A DNA stretch of 47,862 nucleotides from an uncultured Bacteroidales bacterium. Its GTDB lineage: Bacteria; Bacteroidota; Bacteroidia; Bacteroidales; Muribaculaceae. Below the pieces are notes generated by a model. That model worked only from the letters and a program-made list of their open reading frames with translations. It ran no database searches and was not told the origin of the DNA. The stretch lies in assembly GCA_902777835.1 (NCBI GenBank), contig CACYVC010000034.1, positions 1 through 47,862 on the forward strand, read 5' to 3'. The position numbers were made by a program, and so were the translations under genes. Shown here one piece after another: positions 7,866-16,818 of the stretch; the first letter of the stretch is position 1, and each line of letters begins with the position of its first letter.

Positions 7866-10800
7866 ATGAGCATGAACATTACTCGTGTATCTTGGTTGCG
7901 CTGCCTGATGGCTGCTTTTGTGCTTGTCATGGCATGTGGCGCTGCTCAAGCTGCCAAATTCACTGAATTAGGCTACAATTGGAGCACTACAGGCACTAAC
8001 GCTACCTTAACGAAGTACACCATCAATTCTCACCAAGAAGATGGTGTGACAGTAAAAGATTCTCTATTCTACACTGGTGACGAGAACAACATTTGCAACA
8101 TCCCAGAGACCTTTGAGCACGAAGGCATCACCTACACTGTAGTTGCCATTGATGCCAACGCATTCGTTAATTGCCGTGACATCAAGGAGATTCACCTCCC
8201 AGCCACTTGCGTGAGCTATGGTAACAACTGCTTCCGTGGATGTACAAGCTTGACCAACTATCCCGTTACCGAAACTGCCACAAAGCTAGGCAGCGGTACC
8301 ATTTGGGAATGCCCCAACATTACAGAAGCATTCATTCCAAGCGGAGTAACGAGCACACTGATTTCTAACCAATTTGCCAACACTGGCGTTCGCAAGCTCA
8401 CTATCATGGCAAGTGAGACACCCCTCAAGTTCAACAGGAATGCATTTGGTGCAACAAGTGCTGACCTGCCACCGCTTGACACACTCATCATCTTGCGTCC
8501 CATGAACACTAGTGACTATGTTAGTAACCTCCAGCCATTCCACAACTACCCAACCATCAAGCAGCTTGTTCTTGGCGGCGAGCTGCTCGACATTCCACAA
8601 AGTTGCTTCATGGGATGTAGCGGAATTGAGGAGATCATCTTTGAGGATGGCAACAAAATCGCTACTATTGGCTCAGATGCCTTCCAGGGTTGCAACCACC
8701 TCTTGAGCATTGAGTTGCCAGCAACCATCACATCGGTGCCAATGAACCTGTGTCTCGGCTGTTCACAACTTAATTCGGTTACTTTCCTTGGTGAAGTCAC
8801 TTCAATCCAACAGAGCGCCTTCAACGGATGTGCTGCTCTACAGAACTTCACATTCCCAACCACACTCAAGACTATTGGTGCATCGGCATTCTATAACAGT
8901 GGGCTTGCTGGCGTGATTGAGATTCCCGAGGGCGTAACCTCTATTGGTGCTACAGCATTCGCTGGATCTAACGCCATCACTGGCATCAAGCTGCCATCTA
9001 CCATTGCAACTATCGGCAATGCTGCATTCGGTCCAATCGAAAACCTCGCCAGCATTGAACTCGGTGCAGGTAACAGCGCTTTTGCTCTCAACAATGGCGT
9101 TCTCACCAACGCTGCTGGCACACGACTGCTCGTGACTGCTCACGAGGGAAATATTGGCACTATCCTCAACAATGCCACCATCGAGACCATCGACAACTAT
9201 GGTATGGCCTTCTCGCCATATACCGACATTGACCTCCCCGCTCTTAACGAGATTGGCAACTACGGCTTCTACCGTGCAGCTATTAAGGAGTTCACCTACA
9301 AGGCTGGCATGACGGTTAATCCTAATGCGTTCCTCGAGAGCGACCTTGAGATTCTCAACACCGAGGAAGGTGCACGCGAGATTCCACAGAACCTCTGCGC
9401 CAATTGTACTAACCTCCACACTGTGAACATCTCAAGCACCGTGACCAACATCTTCCAAGATGCCTTTGCCGGATGTACTGCACTTGAGCACATGGAGCTC
9501 GGTTCGCATATCAACTATATGGAGAAAGGTGCAGTGCCTTCTACTATCCAAAGCCTACGCGTGCTCAACGTAACTCCTCCAGTGCTCGGCGCTGGTGTCT
9601 TTGAGCCCACCCAGAGCAATGTATTGTGTGAAGTTGCAGAAACTGCCGTGGGCGACTACGAGGCTGCTCCACAATGGCAATACCTCAATATCCAAGGCGA
9701 TGCATCAATCACCGGCGAGGGCACAACACTTGGCTGCCCAAGCGGTCTCTATTTTGCCACCAAGGACTGCCGTCTAATGTATCGCGACAACGAAGGTAAC
9801 ATCATCGACACAGAGTTCAACACTGGTGAGCATGCCTTCAACATCCAGAGCTACAAGAACCGCATCTACGTGGCAAGCGCTGGTCACTACTTCCAGTATC
9901 AAGGTGCTGATGCACAAGCCACCGGTGGAGATGGAGAGCTCTTCTACGTGAATAACACCGACGGAATGTGGTTCCGCGTTACAGTGCTCAACAACGTGGG
10001 CTACAAAGCTTTTGAGGATCCATTCTCAATGTATATCTCGGCTATCGACAACAAGATCTACATCGCCGACCGCAACGTGGGTATCCACGAGATGAGCGCC
10101 GACACAGTAGGTCTATATGGCACTCAGCCCTTCTTCATGCAGAACAACTGGCTGCCTTACTACAATGACAAGATCACTTACGGCGCCATCGGTGCTGGCA
10201 TGACAATGCGTGCTACCGACGTAATTAACGCCGACGGCACTACCCGCAACAACGTTTACTGGGTTGCCAAGAAGTTCAACGGCCAGGGTATCTTCCGTTT
10301 CGACAAGAGCATGCTCTATCCCGACGGCACAGGAGCCGACCACCCCGACAAACAGCTACCAGTTTACCTGAACAACGTGCAGATGACATCATTCTACCTC
10401 GACGAGGAGAACGGTTATCTCTACTTCTTCGTGCAAAAAGATAATGTAGGCGGATCTGTACCTGGTCTCTATCGTATTGCTCTCGCTACCCTCAATACTA
10501 AGCAAGACATGGCTACCGTTGCCGAAGATGCAGTTCTTATCGACAACTCTCCTATCCTGCTCGAAGGTTCGGGCGACGAGATTACTGGTATCACACAAAT
10601 TACTGGTGACGGCGAGTACATCTACTGGGCTTACATTTCATGTGGTGATGGAACAGCAGTTCCCGATATGGTGGCTTATGACGCTACCAACCCACTGCAC
10701 CAGACTGGTATCAAAATGATTAGCGCAAAACCCGAAAACGCAACTGTAGTGCCTCCTATCACCTACGCTGTTGAAGGCATCGCAGCCTATGGTGTTACCA

Positions 10801-11003
10801 CTGCCAAGTTTGAAAGTCCTGTAGTAGTTGTTCCTGGCGACGTTAACGGCGACGGAGAGGTTACTGCTGCCGATGTCACTGCCCTTTACAATATCCTGCT
10901 CAACAATGACTGGACAGGCGTAATAATGGCCGACCAGAATGGTGACGGCGAGGTTACCGCTGCTGACATTACTTCAGTTTACAACGTCCTGCTGGGCAAC
11001 TAA
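7866..11003 (+). CDS. Secreted BspA-type leucine-rich-repeat protein with dockerin-like C-terminus
   Basis: 1045 residues. A signal peptide with a hydrophobic core spans about residues 10-30. Residues 70-590 hold many BspA/LRR_5-type repeats recognisable as 'IGxxAFxGCxxLxxIxLPxxVxxI' (for example TIGASAFYNSGLAGVIEIPE). Residues 620-970 form a second domain with repeated beta-strand motifs, perhaps a propeller reporting no known active site. Residues 990-1045 are a dockerin-like pair of calcium loops (GDVNGDGEVTAADVTALY and DQNGDGEVTAADITSVYN). BspA-like repeats are known from surface adhesins of Bacteroidetes and Treponema; here binding is inferred only. A strong terminator follows at 11059-11084. 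Confidence 0.9.
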   Translation: MSMNITRVSWLRCLMAAFVLVMACGAAQAAKFTELGYNWSTTGTNATLTKYTINSHQEDGVTVKDSLFYTGDENNICNIPETFEHEGITYTVVAIDANAFVNCRDIKEIHLPATCVSYGNNCFRGCTSLTNYPVTETATKLGSGTIWECPNITEAFIPSGVTSTLISNQFANTGVRKLTIMASETPLKFNRNAFGATSADLPPLDTLIILRPMNTSDYVSNLQPFHNYPTIKQLVLGGELLDIPQSCFMGCSGIEEIIFEDGNKIATIGSDAFQGCNHLLSIELPATITSVPMNLCLGCSQLNSVTFLGEVTSIQQSAFNGCAALQNFTFPTTLKTIGASAFYNSGLAGVIEIPEGVTSIGATAFAGSNAITGIKLPSTIATIGNAAFGPIENLASIELGAGNSAFALNNGVLTNAAGTRLLVTAHEGNIGTILNNATIETIDNYGMAFSPYTDIDLPALNEIGNYGFYRAAIKEFTYKAGMTVNPNAFLESDLEILNTEEGAREIPQNLCANCTNLHTVNISSTVTNIFQDAFAGCTALEHMELGSHINYMEKGAVPSTIQSLRVLNVTPPVLGAGVFEPTQSNVLCEVAETAVGDYEAAPQWQYLNIQGDASITGEGTTLGCPSGLYFATKDCRLMYRDNEGNIIDTEFNTGEHAFNIQSYKNRIYVASAGHYFQYQGADAQATGGDGELFYVNNTDGMWFRVTVLNNVGYKAFEDPFSMYISAIDNKIYIADRNVGIHEMSADTVGLYGTQPFFMQNNWLPYYNDKITYGAIGAGMTMRATDVINADGTTRNNVYWVAKKFNGQGIFRFDKSMLYPDGTGADHPDKQLPVYLNNVQMTSFYLDEENGYLYFFVQKDNVGGSVPGLYRIALATLNTKQDMATVAEDAVLIDNSPILLEGSGDEITGITQITGDGEYIYWAYISCGDGTAVPDMVAYDATNPLHQTGIKMISAKPENATVVPPITYAVEGIAAYGVTTAKFESPVVVVPGDVNGDGEVTAADVTALYNILLNNDWTGVIMADQNGDGEVTAADITSVYNVLLGN

Positions 11004-11058
11004 CACCAAATATTCTTTGAAATAAGAACTTTTATCATTTAACATTATTTTTTTACGG

Positions 11059-11088
11059 CAAGACCATGCTTCTGCATGGTCTTGTTTA
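11059..11088 (+). terminator. Terminator after the BspA-type gene
   Basis: CAAGACCATGC (11059-11069) pairs perfectly with GCATGGTCTTG (11074-11084) across a TTCT loop, followed by a short T-rich run. The left arm is identical to part of the terminator at 13845-13883. Confidence 0.85.
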
Positions 11089-11164
11089 TATTACTATTTG
11101 AGTTGCATAATTCAAGGTTATATTCACATTATATGAACCCATAATTTAGAAATCTCCAGATTTT

Positions 11165-11195
11165 TTGCATTTAAAAAATATAATGTGTAAATTTG
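11165..11195 (+). promoter_or_regulatory. Promoter of the X25/lectin-like chimeric gene
   Basis: -33 TTG (11165-11167), a 20-nt spacer and -7 TAAATTTG (11188-11195); the ATG is at 11259. Confidence 0.7.
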
Positions 11196-11258
11196 CAAAA
11201 TCATCACAACTACGAAGGATGAAATCCCATTTGATATAAGTTTTAAACAAATATAGTT

Positions 11259-13307
11259 ATGAGAGAAATCACATCTTTACTGATGGCTGTACTCACCGCT
11301 ATAACGGCGAGTGCAATGCCAGCTATCCAAACACCTATTGAGGTCAGCCAGCCCGATGGCAACGCCATCATGCGCACCGAGGCGGAATATTATGTCTATG
11401 CCCTAAGTGATAATGAGAACCTCATGCCTAGCAAAGTGATTGTCCGTAACGAGGATGAGCACTCATCAATCGAGATGCTGTTTGTAAGCGCCCTTGAGAA
11501 AGACCTTTTCAGCAAGGTTGATACTCAAAATGGCTTTGGAGCCGAGCAAACGAGCGACACTTTCTCTGTAGGTGCTAATCTTATTACTAACACTTCTACT
11601 CCAATCCTCAAGACTTGGAAGGGTAATCCCAACCACTACTATACCACCAGCATTCATGAGAACAACAATATTATCACTTTTAACTTGGACGATATCACTC
11701 AGCACACTTATTCAGTTGCTGGATCTCCTGCCGTTTTGTTCGGTACTGAGAACGAATGGGATATGATTAATGGCCCTGAGATGACTCTTAACGATGATAC
11801 AGGTATCTATGAGTGGACAAGTGAAGAAACTGAGCTTGGCACTGGACTTGTAGCTTTCAGGGTTTTTAAAGACCACAATTGGCGTATAGCCTACCCACCA
11901 GAAGACTTTGAAATTACTACTGAAACTCCTGGCACTTACATTCTTTATGTGACATATAATCCAGAAACTAACGAGGTTACAGGAGAATTAGTCCAGAAAC
12001 ACACTTTTTCAGTTGCTGGATCTCCTGCCGTTTTGTTCGGCACTGAGAACGACTGGGATATAATAAATGGTCCTGAGATGACTCTTAACAATGATACAGG
12101 TATCTATGAGTGGACAAGTGAAGAAATTGAGCTAAGTGCTGGCCTTATAGCTTTCAAGGTTTTTCTAGACCACAATTGGCGTATAGCCTACCCACCAGAA
12201 GACTTTGAAATTACTGCTGAAACTCCTGGCACTTACACTCTTTATGTGACATATAATCCAGAAACTAACGAGGTTACAGGAGAATTAGTCCAGAAGCACA
12301 CTTATGCGCTTGCTGGAACTCCCGCTGCTTTGTTTGGAGTTGAGAACGACTGGGATATAATAAATGGTCCTGAGATGACCCTAAACGAGGAAACAAGCCT
12401 TTATGAGTGGACAAGTGCAGAGATTGAGCTAAGTGCTGGCCTTGTAGCTTTCAAGGTGTTTCATGACCACAATTGGCGTATAGCCTACCCTCCAGAAGAC
12501 TTTGAAATTACTGCTGAAACTCCTGGCACTTACACTCTTTATGTAACTTATAACCCCGAGACTAGCGAGGTTTGTGGCACACTAACAAAAAGCGCTAATG
12601 GTTTCCCTGGCGACGTGAATGGCGACGGCATTGTGACTGCCGCCGACATAACCACTCTCTATGACATCTTGCTCAACAACGACTACTCACATGCTGCCTA
12701 TGGTGACCAAACTGGCGACGGCATCGTCACAGCCGCAGATGTAACAGCCGTTTACAACATACTATTACTTGACTCTTCGCAGGCAAGCAACCAGGCTTAT
12801 GTTGACCTTGGTTTACCCAGCGGCACACTGTGGGCGACGATGAACATTGGCGCCAGCAGTCCCGAGGACTATGGTGACCACTTCGCCTGGGGAGAGACAC
12901 AGCCCAAGGATGTCTATAACTGGAGTACCTACAAGTGGGGCAACGGCAGTTCCAGCAAGATGACCAAGTACTGCACTGACAGCTCATTTGGCAACAATGG
13001 CTTTGTAGATAACAAGACCGAACTTGACCCTGAGGACGTAGCGCATCACTGTTCCTGCCTGCCGCAGGCACCCGCAATGGGAATGATCTCAGTAACGCAG
13101 GAGCTCGCGGCACATATTGGTCACGCACGCTCTATAATGACATCCCTAGAAACGCTAACTATCTATACTTCTTTTCTGACGCCGTACGTTGGGAGTACTA
13201 CGGCCGACAATACGGATTTAGTGTTCGTGCTGTACGCGCGCCTCAGCCAAGTAACCATGCTTATGTTGACCTTGGTTTACCCAGCGGCACACTGTGGGCG
13301 ACGATGA
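11259..13307 (+). CDS. Chimeric secreted protein: M6-protease-like N-terminus, three X25-like repeats, dockerin-like module, frameshifted lectin-like domain
   Basis: 682 codons to the first stop. Residues 1-40 resemble the signal and pro-region of the M6 protease at 13932 (shared 'SLLMA.LTAI.ASA' and 'QPDG'). Residues 42-146 resemble the end of that protease ('YYxxxxxxxN' through 'NNIITFN'), so the whole catalytic part is absent. Residues 149-247, 248-346 and 347-445 are three 99-residue repeats (AGSPAVLFGTENxW ... RIAYPPEDFEI), like X25/SusE-type starch-binding modules. A dockerin-like pair follows (450-505), then 'YVDLGLPSGTLWATMNIGA' opens a FISUMP-like domain. The correct frame is lost near 13038, and the last ~90 residues are out-of-frame translation. 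The rest of the coding sequence lies at 13308-13721. Confidence 0.75.
   Translation: MREITSLLMAVLTAITASAMPAIQTPIEVSQPDGNAIMRTEAEYYVYALSDNENLMPSKVIVRNEDEHSSIEMLFVSALEKDLFSKVDTQNGFGAEQTSDTFSVGANLITNTSTPILKTWKGNPNHYYTTSIHENNNIITFNLDDITQHTYSVAGSPAVLFGTENEWDMINGPEMTLNDDTGIYEWTSEETELGTGLVAFRVFKDHNWRIAYPPEDFEITTETPGTYILYVTYNPETNEVTGELVQKHTFSVAGSPAVLFGTENDWDIINGPEMTLNNDTGIYEWTSEEIELSAGLIAFKVFLDHNWRIAYPPEDFEITAETPGTYTLYVTYNPETNEVTGELVQKHTYALAGTPAALFGVENDWDIINGPEMTLNEETSLYEWTSAEIELSAGLVAFKVFHDHNWRIAYPPEDFEITAETPGTYTLYVTYNPETSEVCGTLTKSANGFPGDVNGDGIVTAADITTLYDILLNNDYSHAAYGDQTGDGIVTAADVTAVYNILLLDSSQASNQAYVDLGLPSGTLWATMNIGASSPEDYGDHFAWGETQPKDVYNWSTYKWGNGSSSKMTKYCTDSSFGNNGFVDNKTELDPEDVAHHCSCLPQAPAMGMISVTQELAAHIGHARSIMTSLETLTIYTSFLTPYVGSTTADNTDLVFVLYARLSQVTMLMLTLVYPAAHCGRR
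11703..12593 (+). repeat. Three tandem 297-bp repeats encoding X25-like modules
   Basis: Period 297 bp (99 codons), starting at about 11703, 12000 and 12297. Long DNA stretches are identical between units, such as the segment encoding HNWRIAYPPEDFEIT, indicating recent duplication or gene conversion. Confidence 0.88.
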
Positions 13308-13721
13308 ACATTGGCGCCAGCAGCCCCGAGGACTATGGTGACTATTTCGCCTGGGGAGAAACACAGCCCAAAGATGTCTATAGCTGGAGTACCTACAAAT
13401 GGTGCAACGGCAGTTCCAGCAAGATGACCAAGTACTGCACTGACAGCTCATTTGGCAACAATGGCTTTGTAGATAACAAGACCGAACTTGACCCTGAGGA
13501 CGCATAATGGCGCATCACTGTTCCTGCCTGCCGCAGGAACACGCAGTGGAAATGATCTCAGCAACGCTAGCGCTAGCGGCACATATTGGTCGAGGATGCT
13601 CTACAATGACAGCCCTAGAGACGCTAATTATCTCTACTTCAATTCTGGCGCCGTGCGTTGGGAGTACTACGGCCGCAGATACGGATTTACCGTGCGTGCT
13701 GTGCGCGCACCTCAAAAATAG
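12795..13721 (+). repeat. Two tandem copies of a FISUMP/lectin-like unit
   Basis: Unit 1 runs 12795-13258 (464 bp), unit 2 13259-13721. Each has a first half coding for GLPSGTLWATMNIGASSPED through ELDPED and a second half coding for SLFLPAAGTR through RAVRAPQ, joined in a different reading frame. First halves differ by few bases; second halves differ at about 25 codons. The sequence between ELDPED and SLFLPAAG that intact relatives have is missing in both. Confidence 0.82.
13308..13721 (+). pseudogene. Out-of-frame remainder of the chimeric gene
   Basis: Coding similarity continues past the stop at 13307. Unit 1's second half (from 13046) and unit 2's first half are read together in frame +2 to a TAA at 13505-13507. 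Unit 2's second half, from about 13500 to the TAG at 13719-13721, is back in the frame of the main gene (NGASLFLPAAGTRSG to RAVRAPQ). Two frame changes therefore separate a once continuous protein. Either the gene is degraded or the tandem units were misassembled. Confidence 0.7.
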
Positions 13722-13844
13722 TGCATTGCCCAACACAAATAACGTGTGCAATGGAATGATGTGAGCATAATACGATTCCAGGCATCATGGAAGAATACTC
13801 CTTCTGCAGTGCTTGGTTTTAATCGGACACAATGATTTTATTTC

Positions 13845-13883
13845 GACAAGACCATGCATTTTTATGGTCTTGTCATTTTTTTT
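13845..13883 (+). terminator. Terminator after the chimeric gene
   Basis: GACAAGACCAT (13845-13855) and ATGGTCTTGTC (13864-13874) form an 11-bp perfect stem followed by a run of nine T. Confidence 0.9.
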
Positions 13884-13886
13884 TAT

Positions 13887-13894
13887 TATCTTTG
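13887..13894 (+). promoter_or_regulatory. Promoter -7 element of the M6 protease gene
   Basis: TATCTTTG, 37 nt before the ATG at 13932 and directly after the previous terminator. No clear -33 box. Confidence 0.55.
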
Positions 13895-13931
13895 TCGCGA
13901 AAATAAGACATACTATCTATATCTATAAAAC

Positions 13932-16127
13932 ATGAAAAAAATCTCTTTTTTACTGATGGCCTTTCTAACTGCCATCTTGGCGAGTGCAGAACCTGCCAAC
14001 CCCACTCCTATCAATGTCACGCAGCCCGATGGAAGCACACTGCAGCTTAGGCTGGTGGGAGACGAGTTCTATCACTTCAACACCACTATCGATGGATACA
14101 CAATCATCAATATTAACGGCACATGGGAATATGCTGTCAAGGAAGATGACCAACTAAAAGCATCAGGCATTATGGCTCATGATCCTGCATTACGCAGCGC
14201 CCAAGAGATGCAACTCGTGGCATCGCTTGAGAAGCGCATAGTTGACAAGGCCGCAACCACACAGGCTCGTTTCAATCGTGCCGCACGCGACAAGAAGACT
14301 TCCCAAAGCCGAGAGCCAGTGGTTGACTACAGCCTATTTCGTGGACTTATCATCCTTATCAATTTCAACGATAGGCAGTTCCTGATGGACAATCCCAACG
14401 ACTTCTACGACAAACTCTGCAATACCGAGAACTACACAGGATTCACTCACAACGGTAGGTTCCAAAGATGCACCGGCAGTGTGCGCGACTACTACTACGA
14501 CAACTCTATGGGCCAGTTCGACCCTGACTTCGACATCGTGGGGCCAGTCAATCTTAACTACTCGTGCTATGAAGGCAACGACAAGGCACGAGAGATTTTC
14601 AAGGCAGCCCTCGACTCAGTTGACGAGCAAGTTGATTTCACACAATATGATGCCGACAACGATGGCGAGATTGACATGGTATTTTTCATGGTGGCAGGAT
14701 ATTCGTCGAGCTACAGCGGCAACAACAGCGGCTACCTATGGCCACACATGAGCTACCTGATTGACTGGTGGTCGGGATGGCCACCACAACCATACGTTTA
14801 TGACGGCAAGAACATGGGAACTTATGCCTCCTCATGCGAGATATATGGATGGGAATCTCAGGGGACTACTATGCCGAACGCAATTGGCACAATCTGCCAT
14901 GAGTTTGGACACGTGTTAGGACTCCCCGACCTCTACGACACCGACTATGCCAACAGCGGAGGTGAAAGTAATCACCCCGGCGAATGGGACGTGATGGCTG
15001 GGGGAAGTGGCAACAACTATGGTCGCACACCTGTTGGATACAGCCTCTGGGAGCGCGTGGAACTGGGATTTGCCGATAGCCCAACCGAATTATCTTATGG
15101 CAACATGACACTCGAGGCTGTGAGCGTCAGCAACACAGGCTACATGATGCAGTCGCCTAACGAAGATGAATATTTCCTCTTTGAGAATCGGCAACCTTTC
15201 AAATGGGATGCCGCTCTGCCAGGACATGGATTGGTGATTACTCGTGTCGATTACAGCAATCAGCAGCCATGGTGGAACAACGAGGTGAACTGTAACCCAG
15301 CCCACAACTACTACGAGCTGATTCGCGCATCAGGGAACAGCGCTGCCGGAGTGCCTTTCCCTGGCAAAAACAATGTCACTTACATTAACTCCTCTTCCGA
15401 CCCTAGTCTCGTCACATGGGCTGGAGACCCATGCCAGTTCGCACTCATCAACATAAGTGAGGAGAATAATATCATTACCTTTGATGTCGTTGATGATGTA
15501 CCGCCTTTGACTTTAGTTGAGGACTTTGAGCAGATGCCAACAGGGCTTCCTGCCAACGCCACCAATGTGCAAGGTAACTTCGCCACTTGGAACTTCCCCA
15601 AATCCAATGTGGTGGAATATAACGGCGGACATGCTGCTTCGCTGCAAATGCCTGGCGGCATTGCAATGAACAGTGACATAAACATGCAAATAGTCAAGGT
15701 CTCTTTTAACGCCATCAACACATCGACCACAGCATCTAAACTCCAATTCTACTATTCAACAGATGAAGGTGCAACTTGGACATCATCAGGAACCTCTAAT
15801 GTGGCAGCAAATGCTGAAGAGGTTATAACATGGCGAATTAATATCGACCCACAACCCATACGTTTCAAGATTAACCGCACTTCGGGAGCTAAAAACGTGG
15901 ATCTAATCATCGATAATATAACAATACATTACTTTGATACTGCTACAGCCATGCCTGGCGACGTGAATGGTGACGGGTTAGTGACAGCTGCCGACATCAC
16001 AGCACTCTATGACTACCTGCTCAACAATAACTCCACTAATCTGATATATGGTGACCAAGACAATAACGGAACCATCACAGCCAGCGACATAACTGCTGTG
16101 TATAACATTCTTTTAGGCACCAACTAA
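13932..16127 (+). CDS. Secreted M6-family metalloprotease with dockerin-like C-terminus
   Basis: 731 residues. Signal peptide 1-19 (MKKISFLLMAFLTAILASA) and pro-region to about 110. The M6 (immune inhibitor A-like) catalytic domain spans about 130-500 and contains the zinc motif HEFGHVLGLPD (H323, E324, H327, D333; HExxHxxGxxD), followed by the expected 'GEWDVMAGG' Met-turn segment. After 530 comes a beta-sandwich of the kind found after many secreted proteases, and residues 675-731 are the dockerin-like pair (GDVNGDGLVTAADITALY, DQDNNGTITASDITAVYN). It probably degrades extracellular or host proteins. The adjacent chimeric gene is a paralog without the catalytic part. Confidence 0.93.
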   Translation: MKKISFLLMAFLTAILASAEPANPTPINVTQPDGSTLQLRLVGDEFYHFNTTIDGYTIININGTWEYAVKEDDQLKASGIMAHDPALRSAQEMQLVASLEKRIVDKAATTQARFNRAARDKKTSQSREPVVDYSLFRGLIILINFNDRQFLMDNPNDFYDKLCNTENYTGFTHNGRFQRCTGSVRDYYYDNSMGQFDPDFDIVGPVNLNYSCYEGNDKAREIFKAALDSVDEQVDFTQYDADNDGEIDMVFFMVAGYSSSYSGNNSGYLWPHMSYLIDWWSGWPPQPYVYDGKNMGTYASSCEIYGWESQGTTMPNAIGTICHEFGHVLGLPDLYDTDYANSGGESNHPGEWDVMAGGSGNNYGRTPVGYSLWERVELGFADSPTELSYGNMTLEAVSVSNTGYMMQSPNEDEYFLFENRQPFKWDAALPGHGLVITRVDYSNQQPWWNNEVNCNPAHNYYELIRASGNSAAGVPFPGKNNVTYINSSSDPSLVTWAGDPCQFALINISEENNIITFDVVDDVPPLTLVEDFEQMPTGLPANATNVQGNFATWNFPKSNVVEYNGGHAASLQMPGGIAMNSDINMQIVKVSFNAINTSTTASKLQFYYSTDEGATWTSSGTSNVAANAEEVITWRINIDPQPIRFKINRTSGAKNVDLIIDNITIHYFDTATAMPGDVNGDGLVTAADITALYDYLLNNNSTNLIYGDQDNNGTITASDITAVYNILLGTN

Positions 16128-16187
16128 GACATAGTAAATAATGTTTCTATTCATATTTTATTAACCATTTAAACATTTCACATTATT

Positions 16188-16694
16188 ATGAAAAAGTTTT
16201 TATTAATGATTGCGACTATCGCATTGATGACCGCTTGTGGCGGTAACAACACTTCTTCAAGTTCATCAGCATCGGGTTCTGAGGCTAGTGATGCTCCACA
16301 GACCTATTCTGTTGAGTACACTCTTGGTAGCAATGGCGGAACCAACTGGGAATGCTTCGACACTTCTGCCAGTAGCGACAAAATCAAAGCCGATCTTGAT
16401 GTTAAGATTGATGGCGACAAAGTTACTATCACCATGCCTTTCGAGGTAAAAGTTAAAGGCGGAGAACTCAAGAGAAGCCTTAAAGAAGGATATGTTGATT
16501 TCGCCGTAGAAAATAGCAGCGAGAAAGGCAAAATTGAATTTAAACTTGCCGATCCCGACAAGGTGGATTATGATGCAGAGTTCAAGAAACTCAAAGAAGG
16601 CGACACCTTCAAAGCTACAATCGTAGGAGAGACCACAAAGGATGTTCTTGATAAGATGAACAACAACTGGGGAACATTCACTCTCGTTCTCTAA
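16188..16694 (+). CDS. Small lipoprotein of unknown function
   Basis: 168 residues. Lipoprotein signal with lipobox LMTAC (Cys17), a Ser-rich linker (residues 23-35), then a compact beta-rich and Lys/Asp-rich domain containing KIDGDKVTITMPFEVKVKGG. No family recognised. It lies 60 nt after the M6 protease and may be cotranscribed; a bidirectional terminator follows. Confidence 0.85.
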   Translation: MKKFLLMIATIALMTACGGNNTSSSSSASGSEASDAPQTYSVEYTLGSNGGTNWECFDTSASSDKIKADLDVKIDGDKVTITMPFEVKVKGGELKRSLKEGYVDFAVENSSEKGKIEFKLADPDKVDYDAEFKKLKEGDTFKATIVGETTKDVLDKMNNNWGTFTLVL

Positions 16695-16717
16695 TCACAC
16701 ATAATCTAATCACCAAT

Positions 16718-16753
16718 AATGCCCGAAACACCGTTATAGGTGCCTCGGGCATT
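16718..16753. terminator. Bidirectional terminator
   Basis: AATGCCCGA (16718-16726) pairs with TCGGGCATT (16745-16753); an inner CACC/GGTG pair extends the stem. It serves the plus-strand lipoprotein and the convergent PQQ gene. Confidence 0.85.
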
Positions 16754-16790
16754 TACTTTTCTTGTTATTTCATGCATCAGCAATGATTGT

Positions 16791-16818
16791 GCATTGTGAA
16801 TTATGCATTGTGCATTAT
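16791..16818. repeat. Heptad array B (4 x GCATTRT type)
   Basis: GCATTGT, GAATTAT, GCATTGT, GCATTAT in strict 7-bp register, overlapping the stop codon of the minus-strand PQQ gene (16815) and lying between it and the terminator, as array A does. Confidence 0.75.

Noticed and set aside
13000-13060. Programmed ribosomal frameshift in the chimeric gene
   Set aside because: No slippery heptamer with a downstream structure was seen, and coding sequence is missing at the junction, which a frameshift cannot restore.
13046-13721. Diversity-generating retroelement target
   Set aside because: No reverse transcriptase or template repeat in the window, and many differences between units are silent or not adenine-centred.
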